This document shows positions 7,513 to 17,210 of a stretch of 21,237 nucleotides of DNA, piece after piece. A model generated the notes under the pieces. That model was not told the DNA's origin. It did not search any database and was given only the letters and a program-made list of their open reading frames with translations. This DNA comes from Candidatus Paceibacterota bacterium (GTDB lineage Bacteria; Verrucomicrobiota; Verrucomicrobiia; Limisphaerales; UBA8199). Positions within the stretch are counted from its first letter, which is position 1. Each line of letters begins with the position of its first letter. Location: NCBI GenBank assembly GCA_035452965.1, contig DAOTCE010000051.1, positions 1 to 21,237 on the forward strand, in the 5' to 3' direction. The position numbers were made by a program, and so were the translations under genes.

Positions 7513-8628
7513 ATGCCGCAAGACGTAGACCTCGTTCGGTTTTGGGCCGATAACGACGCAGCGATGCGTGACCCGTTCTCTCCGGGCATCCCGCAATTCC
7601 CGATGGGCATCACCATGGGCTACGAGGCGCTCTTCAGCGAGCTGGGCCACCCTTTCAACCTGCGCCGGCTGGAGGAGGACTACGACTTCGCACGCTCTGC
7701 CGCCCGCGCCTATAACGACAAGGCCGAGCGCATCGTTGGCCGCCGGCTGCTGGACGAAACGGCCTTCGATCCCTCCCGTCGCTTTCCCAAAGTCAAGGGG
7801 CTGGAGGAGGTCTTTGGCTGCCGGAACGTATGGGAGAGCGAAAGCTGGTGGGCTTTGCCCGCGGCGGACACGCCGCTGGAGCTGGAAAAGCTGCTCACCC
7901 GTGTCGAGCAACTCGATCTCGCCGCCGAGATGTTCCCGCCCGACTGGGAGCACGGCTGCCGGCGCATCTACGAGCAGCACGGCCTCCGCCCCGTCCTTAA
8001 GCTCGACCTGCGCGGCCCGGTGACCCTGGCGACCAGCGTCTATGGCGTGGAGAACCTCATCTACCTGCTGATGGACGCGCCGCAACTCGCCTTGCGCTTC
8101 CGTGACGTCATTGCCCGGACCGCGATCCAGTATTACCGCCTCTGCCGCCGCGCCAGCGACCCGCTTCGCTTGACGCCCGGGTTCAGCTTCCGCGACGACA
8201 ACTGCCAGATGCTCACCGCCGACATGTACGAGCAATTCGGCCTGCCCATCCTCCAGGCGGTGTTCGCGGAATTCGCCCCCGGCACGAACGATCGGCGCTA
8301 CCAGCATTCCGACTCGGACATGGGCCACCTGCTTGGCCCGCTTTCCCGGGCGGGGCTCAACGCGGTCAACTTCGGTCCCAAGATTCGGTTTGCAAAGATT
8401 CGCCGCCACATGCCCCGCGCGATCGTCCACGGCACGCTGGCTCCCTTCACGTTTATGCGCAACGACGAGCAGGCCATCGTCGCCGAGGTCCGCCGCGACC
8501 TGGATGAGGCCCGCCCCACATTGGGCCTGGTCGTTGACACCGCCGGCTCGATCAACGACGGCTCCCGGCTGAGCAGCATGCGAACCGTAATGCGGACAAT
8601 CCAGTCCTACGGGCGGCTCGCGACTTGA
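7513..8628 (+). CDS. Uroporphyrinogen decarboxylase superfamily protein (not HemE)
   Basis: This 371-residue protein belongs to the URO-D/cobalamin-dependent methyltransferase fold. Support comes from LKLDLRGPVTLATSVYG (about residues 162-178), SFRDDNCQMLTADMYEQFG (225-243), HSDSDMGHLLGPLSRAG (265-281), HGTLAPFTFM (306-315) and the end DTAGSINDGSRLSSMR (342-357). The HemE signature near the N-terminus (W-x-MRQAGRY, with the substrate-gripping arginines) is absent, so it is unlikely to make heme. Relatives without that motif include methyl-corrinoid transferases (MtaA, CmuA) and many uncharacterised enzymes; here a substrate cannot be assigned, and no corrinoid protein is next to it. I chose the ATG at 7513 because the longer frame back to 7333 overlaps the small membrane gene and has no family sequence. 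Confidence 0.85.
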   Translation: MPQDVDLVRFWADNDAAMRDPFSPGIPQFPMGITMGYEALFSELGHPFNLRRLEEDYDFARSAARAYNDKAERIVGRRLLDETAFDPSRRFPKVKGLEEVFGCRNVWESESWWALPAADTPLELEKLLTRVEQLDLAAEMFPPDWEHGCRRIYEQHGLRPVLKLDLRGPVTLATSVYGVENLIYLLMDAPQLALRFRDVIARTAIQYYRLCRRASDPLRLTPGFSFRDDNCQMLTADMYEQFGLPILQAVFAEFAPGTNDRRYQHSDSDMGHLLGPLSRAGLNAVNFGPKIRFAKIRRHMPRAIVHGTLAPFTFMRNDEQAIVAEVRRDLDEARPTLGLVVDTAGSINDGSRLSSMRTVMRTIQSYGRLAT

Positions 8629-8720
8629 GCCGGCGGGAGTTTGCTCTTGACCGTTCCAACCGCCCGTTTATGGTCGGCGCTGTGAGTATTGCGCTGATAC
8701 CTCGGGCGGTTAAAGAACGG

Positions 8721-9227
8721 ATGGGGCGCACCGCTAAGCCTGTGTGCATGCTGTTTCCGCTGATCTTGTTGCTCGTCGGATGTGCCCACACGCAGCCCCA
8801 GTTTGATCCGGCGAACTTCCAGTCGCCCGGCATCGAGCGATGTCTCCAATACTGGACGGCGAATTACTCGCCCAGCGCCGTCAACCATTTCTACGTCTGC
8901 GCCACCGACCTCGACCAGGGCAACCTGGTCGAGGCGCTCGTCTATTGGCGTGAGGGCGGCCGGCTGATGGACTACGCCGAAATGCCCGAAGGCGCCGAAG
9001 CGCAGGCCTGGCGGCTCCGGCCGAAAGTAGACCGGGAAGCAGTCTTAACCGACGAGAAGATCAGCGACAGCAATCATGTCGTGCCGCGTCGCGTCTGGGA
9101 GAAGTGGGTCAAACAATGCATCACCGACGGCAAGGAATACGTGGTGACCTTGAAACAAGCCCAGCTCATCTTCCCCAAGCCCGGCCCACCGTCCGCCAAC
9201 GCATCTCCGCCACCCGGCCCGCGTTGA
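8721..9227 (+). CDS. Hypothetical lipoprotein
   Basis: I do not recognise the family. From the ATG at 8721 the 168-residue product has a clear lipoprotein signal: basic start, LFPLILLLVGC, cysteine 21. A start at 8625 would place the signal internally, so it is rejected. The mature part is soluble and mixed, with a tetratricopeptide-like stretch (NHFYVCATDLDQGNLVEALV, about residues 55-74), a C-terminal VRRVWEKWVKQ-like helix (actual PRRVWEKWVKQCI) and a proline-rich tail. Cysteines at about 41, 60 and 133 could form a disulfide in the periplasm. It begins 92 bp after the UroD-like gene and ends 10 bp before the convergent permease stop codon. Confidence 0.68.
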   Translation: MGRTAKPVCMLFPLILLLVGCAHTQPQFDPANFQSPGIERCLQYWTANYSPSAVNHFYVCATDLDQGNLVEALVYWREGGRLMDYAEMPEGAEAQAWRLRPKVDREAVLTDEKISDSNHVVPRRVWEKWVKQCITDGKEYVVTLKQAQLIFPKPGPPSANASPPPGPR

Positions 9228-9237
9228 TGCGGTCGAG

Positions 9238-10827
<1,590 letters not shown>

Positions 10828-10912
10828 GCGCGCTCAGAACGGCTCGGCGGTAGCTGACATCCCCGAAAGCAGATTTCACAAGGCCGCCAGGCGCAAGTGA
10901 AAAATCCGCCCT

Positions 10913-10940
10913 TTTAACCGGCTGGCCGTGGGCCTAGACT
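10913..10940 (+). promoter_or_regulatory. Candidate promoter of the threonine aldolase gene, leaderless geometry
   Basis: A -10-like TAGACT (10935-10940, four of six consensus bases) is followed by exactly six bases and the ATG at 10947, so transcription would begin at the start codon itself. A weak -35-like TTTAAC (10913-10918) lies 16 bases upstream of the -10. No Shine-Dalgarno is possible between the -10 and the ATG. Confidence 0.45.
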
Positions 10941-10946
10941 CGGCCC

Positions 10947-12023
10947 ATGAGTGCCGAAGCTGTTACCCGCCGCCAGTTTGCCAGCGACAATTATGCCGGC
11001 ATTTGCCCGGAGGCGTTTGCCGCGATGGCCGAGGCCAACCAGGGCCACGAGGTTAGCTACGGCGACGACACCTGGACCGCGAAGGCGTCGAACCTGATCC
11101 GCGATGTGTTCGAGACCAACTGTGAGGTGTTCTTTGTCTTCAACGGCACGTCGGCCAATTCGCTTTCCCTTGCCTCGCTCTGCCAGTCCTATCACAGCAT
11201 CCTCTGTCACGAGCAGGCGCATGTCGAAACTTCGGAGTGCGGCGCGCCGGAGTTTTTCGCCAACGGCACGAAGGTGCTGCTGTTGCCGGGCGAGCACGGG
11301 AAGATTGACGCCGGGAGCATCGAGCACGCCGTCAGCCGGCGGACGGACATTCACTATCCCAAACCACATGTCGTCAGTCTCACGCAGGCGACGGAGTTGG
11401 GCACGGTCTACTCGCTCGACGAGCTGCGCGCGATCAGCGATGTGGCCCGGCGCTTGCATCTGCGCATCCACATGGACGGCGCTCGCTTTGCTAACGCGGT
11501 GGTTGCGCTCGGCGTCACACCCAAGGAGATCGCCTGGGAAACCGGCGTGGATGTGCTTTGCTTCGGTGGCTCCAAGAACGGGATTGCCCTGGGCGAAGCG
11601 GTGGTGTTCTTCAATCCCGAGCTGGCGCGTGAGTTCGATTACCGCTGCAAACAGGGCGGGCAGCTCGCTTCCAAGATGCGCTTTCTGTCGGCGCCGTGGG
11701 TGGGGATGTTGCAGGACGGAGCGTGGCTGCGGCACGCCAAGCATTCGAACGCGATGGCGCGGCGGCTGGAAGCGGCGATCGGCACGCTGCCGCATGTCAA
11801 GATCGCGCACCCGGTCCAGACCAACGTTGTCTTTGCCCGTCTGCCGGATGCCGTCATCCGCGGAATGCACCGGCGTGGTTGGAAGTTCTATACCCACGTC
11901 AGCGTGGATAGCGCACGGCTCATGACCAGTTGGGACACGACGGCAGAGGATGTGGACGCCTTTGCGGCGGACTTGGCGGAACTTACAGCCAGGCAAGATG
12001 GCGAGCAGCGGGTGGAGAGTTAA
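10947..12023 (+). CDS. ltaE: Low-specificity L-threonine aldolase (PLP, beta-eliminating lyase family)
   Basis: The enzyme cleaves threonine or allo-threonine to glycine and acetaldehyde, with pyridoxal phosphate, in the cytoplasm. The 358-residue protein is close to the family length. It has the opening FASDNYAGICPEAF, the phosphate-binding loop FNGTSANSLS (about 65-74), the His of EQAHVE (92), IHMDGARFANA with the pyridine-binding aspartate D177, and the Schiff-base lysine K210 in CFGGSKNGIALGEAVVF. The SKNG form resembles the Pseudomonas-type enzymes rather than E. coli LtaE. A beta-eliminating lyase of another specificity (for example phenylserine aldolase) remains possible. The ATG follows a -10-like TAGACT by six bases, and the aldolase lies back to back with an amino-acid permease. 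Confidence 0.9.
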   Translation: MSAEAVTRRQFASDNYAGICPEAFAAMAEANQGHEVSYGDDTWTAKASNLIRDVFETNCEVFFVFNGTSANSLSLASLCQSYHSILCHEQAHVETSECGAPEFFANGTKVLLLPGEHGKIDAGSIEHAVSRRTDIHYPKPHVVSLTQATELGTVYSLDELRAISDVARRLHLRIHMDGARFANAVVALGVTPKEIAWETGVDVLCFGGSKNGIALGEAVVFFNPELAREFDYRCKQGGQLASKMRFLSAPWVGMLQDGAWLRHAKHSNAMARRLEAAIGTLPHVKIAHPVQTNVVFARLPDAVIRGMHRRGWKFYTHVSVDSARLMTSWDTTAEDVDAFAADLAELTARQDGEQRVES

Positions 12024-12028
12024 ATCAG

Positions 12029-12034
12029 TAAAAT
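12029..12034 (+). promoter_or_regulatory. -10 box TAAAAT placed for a leaderless transcript
   Basis: TAAAAT matches TATAAT at five of six bases and stands exactly six bases before the ATG at 12041. I see no good -35 at the expected distance (about 12006-12012), so the promoter would be -10-driven or the match is chance in an AT-rich junction. Confidence 0.4.
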
Positions 12035-12040
12035 GAGTCT

Positions 12041-14974
12041 ATGAGTTGCCTGGACGGAAAACTGGCTGGTGCTGTGCTTGTGTTATTCCTGGCAGGCATT
12101 GAGACGGTGGCTGCTGCGGATGAGTTGCCTTATAGCATAGCCAAGGAGGCGTGGGAGGAGGGGTTGGGCAGTCATCGCGCGGTGGTGCGGATCGAGCAGA
12201 AGGTCGAGGCGGTGCTGGTGAAGATTCCCTGGCGGCGGCGCGACCGCGATCCGGAGCGCAAGCAGATTATCGTCGTGGACGGAGCGACCAGCCAGCGTAT
12301 AACGAATGTTGCCTGCCTGCGTCTCGACCGGTTTGAGGGCGCGCTGGCGTTTCAGCCGCAAACCGCGCCGGGAGATTACTTCGTCTACTATTTGCCGTTC
12401 AAACCGCAGCCGGGCTGGGGCAATTACAACTATGACTATCTCCCGCCAAAGGACACTGCCGGCGCCGAGTGGAAGGCCGGTTTGCCGCAGGACCGCGAGA
12501 CGTTGCCGCGCGCCACCGTCGTTCGCTTGGAGGCTCGGACCGAGTTCGACAGCAACTACCCGATGGAAATCGTCGCCACGCCGGAGGAAACGCAAACACT
12601 GCTTGGCCGGGCTGCCGCCCCTTACCTTCTGTTTCCCGAAGACCGGCGCTTTCCCATCCGCATGACAGATGAGCTGCCGCTGCGGTGGGCGAAATCCGCT
12701 CCGGGACAGGAATTCCGCGGCGAGGCGCAACGGAATGAGTTTTATGTCTTCCAGATTGGTGTCTGGACCGCGCGGACAAACCTCGCGGGGTTGGAGGTGG
12801 AGTTCGAGGGCGGAATCGCCGGCTGGCTAAACTGCTTCAACACCAGCGGCACGAACTGGGACGGCAAGTCGTTCCGCAAGACGCTCGACGTTCCCCAAGG
12901 CAAGGTGCAAGCGCTCTGGATCGGCGTGGATGTGCCGCGCGATGCAAAGCCCGGTGAACACCATGCCACCGTGAAACTCCGCCCGAAGAATGTGAAGCCC
13001 GCCAGTGTTCAGCTTACCCTCCACGTGCTGCCCAGCGAACTGGCTGACCGTGGAGACAGCGAGCTGTGGCGGCTCGCGCGGCTGCGCTGGCTGGATTCAG
13101 CGCGTGGGACGGACAGCAGCCCAACCGCCCCCTACTCGCAATTGACCGTGACAAATCGTTCCATAGTTGGCAGCGGTTTCCGCGCAACCTTCGGCGGCTC
13201 ACAGGTCGGTGAAATGCCCGTTAGCTTGCATGGCGGCGGGGAGGAATTGCTCTGCGGGCGCATGGGCTTCTATGTTGACAGGGCCGACAAGCCGCTCGGC
13301 CAGCCGCAGCGGACACTGCTCGGGCCCTGGACCCGCGACGGGGCGGGTTGGGTAGGATTGGCATCGGAGTGCGAAACCGACAATCTCGCGATACATGGCT
13401 CGACCGCTGTGGAGTTCGACGGCACGATCACCATGACTGCCCAACTACGCGGCTTGGGAGCCTTCCACGCGGACAACCTGCGCGTGGAAATCCCCCTCCG
13501 GGCAGAGGTCGCCGCGTATTTCATGGGCATCGGCCTGCCCGCGTGCCGGACGCCGACGAATTACACCTGGCGCTGGACGGGGCCTAACAACAGCTTCTGG
13601 ATCGGCAACGCCCACGCCGGCCTGCACGTCAAACTGCTCGGCAGCCACTATGAGGGGCCGATGCAGAACCTCTACCACCCGAAGCCGCCGCCGAGCTGGT
13701 TCAACGGCGGCAAAGGTGGTGTGACCATCACCAGTGGGCCGGAAGGCGAAGTGTTGGCGCAGGTCTTCACAGGGCCGTTCGAGCTGAAGGCAGGCGAGGA
13801 GCGTTCGTTCAGTCTCTCGCTGCTCGTCACGCCGGTCAAACCACTCGACCCCGCGACCCACTTCCACGAGCGCTACTGGCATAGCACCCACAATATCCCG
13901 TCGGACGTTAATGTCATCAACGTCCACCATGCCACAATGCCGAACCCGTTCATCAACTACCCATTCCTCGCGGCGGACAAGCTGCGCGAGTTCTGCCGCA
14001 CGAACCAGGCGGCTGGGCGCAAGGTGAAGGTCTACTACACCATCCGCGAGTTGACCTCGCACCTGCCGGAATTGTGGGCCTTGCGCAGCCTGGGCGACGA
14101 GGTGCTCGCGGGCGGGCCGGGCGGCGGTTACCCCTGGCTGCGCGAACACCTGGGCAGCGGCTACACGACCGCATGGTACACCGCCGTGGAAGGTGAAGAA
14201 GTGGATGCCGCCATCCTCACCAGCGGCGCGTCCCGCTTATACAACTTCTATGTGGAGGGCATCAACTGGCTCGCGCGCAACGCGCCCATTGACGGCCTTT
14301 ACCTCGACGACGTCGCCTACGACCGCACGATTCTCAAGCGCGTGCGCAAGGTGCTTGACCGTGCCCGGCCCGGCTGCCTGATTGACCTGCACTCCAATAC
14401 GCTCTTCTCGATCGGCCCGGCGAATCAATACACCGAGTTCTTCCCCTACGTGAACCGGCTCTGGTTCGGCGAGGGCTTCAACTATGACGCCATGTCCCCC
14501 GAGCAATGGCTGGTCGAGTGCAGCGGTATCCCGTTCGGCCTGATGGGCGACATGCTCCAGGACGGCGGCAACCCCTGGCGCGGGATGCTGTTTGGCATGA
14601 CCGCCCGCCTGCCTTGGCCGAAGTCCGATCCGCGCCGCGTGTGGAAGATTTGGGATGAGTTCGGCATCGGCCAAGCGCAGATGTTCGGCTGGTGGGCAAC
14701 GAACTGCCCCGTCCGCGCCAGCCGCGACGACGTGCTGGCCACCGCCTACGTGAAGCCGGGCAAAAGCCTGATCGCCCTGGCCAGTTGGGCGCCGGGGAAG
14801 TCCGAGGTGCGCCTCCAATTTGACTGCCAGGCGCTGGGGCTGGATATCGGCAAAGCTCGCCTCATCGCCCCGGCCATCACGGACTTCCAGCCCGCCGGGC
14901 AATGGCGCCTGGATGAGCCAATCCCCGTCGAGCCCAAACGCGGCTGGCTCCTTCACCTGTCGGAGGTGCCGTAG
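12041..14974 (+). CDS. Large secreted glycoside-hydrolase-like protein (GH123/DUF6067-type architecture)
   Basis: This 977-residue protein has a signal peptide (about 1-25, hydrophobic AGAVLVLFLAGIETVAAA) with no lipobox, so export to the periplasm or outside is likely. The N-terminal third looks like beta-sandwich domains: NEFYVFQIGVWTARTNLAGL (about 234-253) and the Ig-like GEHHATVKLRP with TLHVLP. The C-terminal part reads as a TIM-barrel: AAGRKVKVYYTIRELTSH, then IDGLYLDDVAYDR (D756/D757) and GIPFGLMGDMLQDGGNPW. Similar proteins from Verrucomicrobiota and Bacteroidota are annotated as glycoside hydrolase domain or DUF6067/GH123-like, from memory. The LDD acid pair after a strand would suit acid catalysis, but catalysis is not proven. 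The substrate is unknown; sulfatases or carbohydrate transporters are not nearby. It starts 17 bp after the threonine aldolase stop. Confidence 0.72.
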   Translation: MSCLDGKLAGAVLVLFLAGIETVAAADELPYSIAKEAWEEGLGSHRAVVRIEQKVEAVLVKIPWRRRDRDPERKQIIVVDGATSQRITNVACLRLDRFEGALAFQPQTAPGDYFVYYLPFKPQPGWGNYNYDYLPPKDTAGAEWKAGLPQDRETLPRATVVRLEARTEFDSNYPMEIVATPEETQTLLGRAAAPYLLFPEDRRFPIRMTDELPLRWAKSAPGQEFRGEAQRNEFYVFQIGVWTARTNLAGLEVEFEGGIAGWLNCFNTSGTNWDGKSFRKTLDVPQGKVQALWIGVDVPRDAKPGEHHATVKLRPKNVKPASVQLTLHVLPSELADRGDSELWRLARLRWLDSARGTDSSPTAPYSQLTVTNRSIVGSGFRATFGGSQVGEMPVSLHGGGEELLCGRMGFYVDRADKPLGQPQRTLLGPWTRDGAGWVGLASECETDNLAIHGSTAVEFDGTITMTAQLRGLGAFHADNLRVEIPLRAEVAAYFMGIGLPACRTPTNYTWRWTGPNNSFWIGNAHAGLHVKLLGSHYEGPMQNLYHPKPPPSWFNGGKGGVTITSGPEGEVLAQVFTGPFELKAGEERSFSLSLLVTPVKPLDPATHFHERYWHSTHNIPSDVNVINVHHATMPNPFINYPFLAADKLREFCRTNQAAGRKVKVYYTIRELTSHLPELWALRSLGDEVLAGGPGGGYPWLREHLGSGYTTAWYTAVEGEEVDAAILTSGASRLYNFYVEGINWLARNAPIDGLYLDDVAYDRTILKRVRKVLDRARPGCLIDLHSNTLFSIGPANQYTEFFPYVNRLWFGEGFNYDAMSPEQWLVECSGIPFGLMGDMLQDGGNPWRGMLFGMTARLPWPKSDPRRVWKIWDEFGIGQAQMFGWWATNCPVRASRDDVLATAYVKPGKSLIALASWAPGKSEVRLQFDCQALGLDIGKARLIAPAITDFQPAGQWRLDEPIPVEPKRGWLLHLSEVP

Positions 14975-14988
14975 CCGCAAATGGGCTC

Positions 14989-15016
14989 TGGACAAGCCCC
15001 GGAGGGCGCCTAGAAT
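14989..15016 (+). promoter_or_regulatory. Sigma-70-type promoter upstream of tolQ (P1)
   Basis: TGGACA (14989-14994, five of six consensus bases) and TAGAAT (15011-15016, five of six) are separated by 16 bases. The start point would be near 15023, giving a leader of about 150 bases before tolQ. It lies just after the stop codon of the glycosidase-like gene at 14974. Confidence 0.6.
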
Positions 15017-15033
15017 ATTTATCGATTTTCTGT

Positions 15034-15061
15034 TTGCACTTATTGAAGACACTGCTAGAAC
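15034..15061 (+). promoter_or_regulatory. Second sigma-70-type promoter upstream of tolQ (P2)
   Basis: TTGCAC (15034-15039) and TAGAAC (15056-15061) are 16 bases apart, each matching four of six consensus bases. The start point would be near 15068. The 202-bp gap 14975-15176 is AT-rich in its first half and holds no gene; these two boxes explain it. Confidence 0.45.
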
Positions 15062-15176
15062 TATCGCCGTTGGGCATATTTTTCGGGGCCGGTTGGTCGA
15101 TTTTTGAACGAGTTCCGCTTGGGCGCTTCTATTCCTCACGACCAAGTTCGCGGAGTCGCAGGCAGATCGTGTCGGA

Positions 15177-15905
15177 ATGAACGTACCCATTTTATTAGCG
15201 CAGGTCGGCGCCAGAGCAGGTGAGGCGGAACTGCTTTACATCTGGCGGCGGTGCACACCCGAAGGCAAGGCCGTCATCTTCTGCCTCGTCATCCTGTCGG
15301 TCATCGCGTGGTCCGTGATGATCGCCAAGGCCATCCAGATGCGCCGGGCCAGGAAGCTCAACCAGTACTTCGACTCCGAGTTCCGCACGCAGAAGCACGT
15401 CCTCGATCTCTACGATCGCCGGGTCCAGGCGCAGGGCTGCCCGCTGTTCACCGTCTATCAGGCCGGCAGCCTGGAGCTGGACGCGCGATTGAAGAATCCC
15501 GACGGCGGCGGGCGCAAGAAGTTCGTCTCGCTCAAAGGCATCGAGCACGTCAAGCGCACCCTCGAAACCGCCGTGGCGCAGGAAGCGCTCAAGCTGGAGT
15601 CGGGGCTGATCCTGCTGGCCATTGCCGTGAGCGGCGCGCCGTTCCTGGGCCTGCTGGGAACGGTGTGGGGCGTGATGAGCACGTTTGGCCACGTCGCGCA
15701 GCAGGGCGTCGCGACCATGGCGGCGATGGCGCCCGGCGTGGCGGCGGCGCTGATCACTACGGTCGCGGGCTTGCTGGTGGCGATCCCCTCCATGTTCGCC
15801 TACAACTGGCTGGTGCATAACCTGCGCGTGTTCACCGTGGGGCTGGACAACTTCGCGCAGGAACTGGTGTCCAAGATCGAGACGGAGTATCTTGAGGAAG
15901 AGTAG
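15177..15905 (+). CDS. tolQ: TolQ, proton-channel subunit of the Tol-Pal motor (MotA/TolQ/ExbB family)
   Basis: TolQ forms the inner-membrane pentamer that, with TolR, turns proton flow into force for outer-membrane constriction at division. The 242-residue protein has the family's three helices: about 32-52 (IFCLVILSVIAWSVMIAKAI), 143-166 (GLILLAIAVSGAPFLGLLGT) and 186-208 (PGVAAALITTVAGLLVAIPS). The conserved GLLGTVWGVMSTF and PGVAAALITTVAGLLVAIP motifs are intact, as is the long cytoplasmic loop between helices 1 and 2. ExbB is a close alternative, but a TolB and Pal downstream settle the name. The start ATG at 15177 has only a poor Shine-Dalgarno. tolR follows after 16 bp. Confidence 0.92.
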   Translation: MNVPILLAQVGARAGEAELLYIWRRCTPEGKAVIFCLVILSVIAWSVMIAKAIQMRRARKLNQYFDSEFRTQKHVLDLYDRRVQAQGCPLFTVYQAGSLELDARLKNPDGGGRKKFVSLKGIEHVKRTLETAVAQEALKLESGLILLAIAVSGAPFLGLLGTVWGVMSTFGHVAQQGVATMAAMAPGVAAALITTVAGLLVAIPSMFAYNWLVHNLRVFTVGLDNFAQELVSKIETEYLEEE

Positions 15906-15921
15906 AAGTTGAGGGTTGACG

Positions 15922-16338
15922 ATGCGCCGTTTCTCACAACGCAGTGCGCTGGTGACGCTGAGCGAGATTAACATCACGCCGTTGCTGGACCTTGCGTTTG
16001 TGCTGCTGATCATCTTCGTCATCACCACGCCGCTGCTCGAGCAAGGCCTGAGCCTCAAACTCCCGGCCGGCGGCAAGCCGGACCGGCCGATCGAGCGGCG
16101 GGACATCCGCACCGTCGAAGTCAGTTCGCAGGGGGCGCTAATGCTCGACCGCCGGCGGCTGTCGCTGGATCAGATCGAGGCGGCGCTGGTCCGGGACTTC
16201 CGCGCGAACCCGAACCTGGTGGTCTACCTGCGCGCCGATGAGAACTGCCGGTGGCGGGAGGTGGAGGCCGTGATGGATCGCTGCCAGCGCAACGGCATCA
16301 CCCGCCTCTCGGCACGCACCGAAACGCCCAAACGTTGA
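15922..16338 (+). CDS. tolR: TolR (ExbD/TolR family)
   Basis: This is the inner-membrane partner of TolQ, with a single N-terminal helix and a periplasmic peptidoglycan-binding domain. From the ATG at 15922 it has 138 residues. The proton-carrying aspartate D23 lies in NITPLLDLAFVLLIIFV (E. coli TolR also uses D23). The periplasmic domain shows VEVSSQGALMLDRRRLSLDQIEAAL and the last strands LVVYLRADENCRWREVEAVMDRC. A TTG six bases upstream would add two residues; the ATG has GAGGG at 15911-15915 six bases before it and is preferred. Its TGA overlaps the ATG of the next gene (TGATG at 16336-16340), so translation is likely coupled. Confidence 0.92.
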   Translation: MRRFSQRSALVTLSEINITPLLDLAFVLLIIFVITTPLLEQGLSLKLPAGGKPDRPIERRDIRTVEVSSQGALMLDRRRLSLDQIEAALVRDFRANPNLVVYLRADENCRWREVEAVMDRCQRNGITRLSARTETPKR

Positions 16339-17210
16339 TGAACCGGCTGCAACAGAAATGCTTCGTCGCCTCAGCCGGCATCCACGTGCTGCTGATGGTG
16401 ATTCTGGTGATCGGCCCCGCGTTCCTGACGTCGAAGAGCAAATCGGATCCCCGCCCGCCCCTGGACTATATCCCCACAAAGCTGATTGACGCGGCGTTTG
16501 CCGGTGGCGGCAACCCGAACGGCACGCCTCCGCCGCCTGCCCCGCCCGAGCCGCGACCGCCCACCCCGGCACCGCCGGCGCAGCTGCCCGAGCCGGTAAA
16601 ACCACAGCCGGCCGCACCGCCACCCGAGCCGGTCAAGGAGGTCAGACCTACCACGCCCGACCCGGACGCGGTGGAGCCCGAACGCAAGCGGACGTTGCCC
16701 GAGGTCAGCACCAAACGGATTGTCCGCCCGCGTGACGCCAAGAAGGCCCCGTCCTCGTCCACCGCCTCGACGTCAAGTGCCGACAGCGCAGAACAGCGCT
16801 TGGCGGATGCGAGGAAGCGCGCGGCGACGATGATTGGCGCAACGGCCCGCAGCCTGCGCAACGACATGGCGCCCGGCACAAGCATCGAGCCTTTAGGCCC
16901 CGGCGGCGGCGGCGAAGTGTATGCTGGTTACGAGCAGGCGGTTCAGAGTATTTACTGGCATGCCTGGATTCCGCCACAGGACTCGGCCAATGATGCCGCC
17001 ATTGCCCGAGTCCGGGTCACCATCGCGAGCGACGGCACCGTCCTGTCGGCGCGCATCGTCCAACCGTCGGGCGACACCAGTGTGGACAACTCCGTGCAGC
17101 GGACGATCGACCGGGTAACTTTCCTCGCTCCTTTCCCCGAGGGGGCGAGAGACAAGCAACGCACTTACATTATCAAATTTGACCTTAAAGCCAAACTTCT
17201 ATCCGGATGA
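16338..17210 (+). CDS. tolA: TolA/TonB-like energy transducer of the Tol system
   Basis: This protein spans the periplasm and carries force from TolQR to the outer membrane. From the ATG at 16338 it has 290 residues: one N-terminal helix (about 10-30) with the S-x3-H motif (S12, H16 in ASAGIHVLL) that TolA and TonB use to engage TolQ/ExbB, a proline-rich linker (about 60-125), a Ser/Ala-rich helix (140-175) and a TonB/TolA-like C-terminal domain (195-290, VYAGYEQAVQSIYWHAW through VRVTIASDGTVLSARIVQPS). It is shorter than E. coli TolA and lacks the long alanine-lysine helix; the linker resembles TonB. Position between tolR and tolB supports a TolA role. Its TGA overlaps the tolB ATG by one-base shift (ATGA at 17207-17210). 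Confidence 0.85.
   Translation: MNRLQQKCFVASAGIHVLLMVILVIGPAFLTSKSKSDPRPPLDYIPTKLIDAAFAGGGNPNGTPPPPAPPEPRPPTPAPPAQLPEPVKPQPAAPPPEPVKEVRPTTPDPDAVEPERKRTLPEVSTKRIVRPRDAKKAPSSSTASTSSADSAEQRLADARKRAATMIGATARSLRNDMAPGTSIEPLGPGGGGEVYAGYEQAVQSIYWHAWIPPQDSANDAAIARVRVTIASDGTVLSARIVQPSGDTSVDNSVQRTIDRVTFLAPFPEGARDKQRTYIIKFDLKAKLLSG

Noticed and set aside
7420..8430. 336-codon open frame on the minus strand
   Set aside because: Mirror frame of the UroD-family gene; no recognisable motif.
7513..8628. Naming the UroD-family gene hemE
   Set aside because: The substrate-binding MRQAGRY motif required in HemE is not present.
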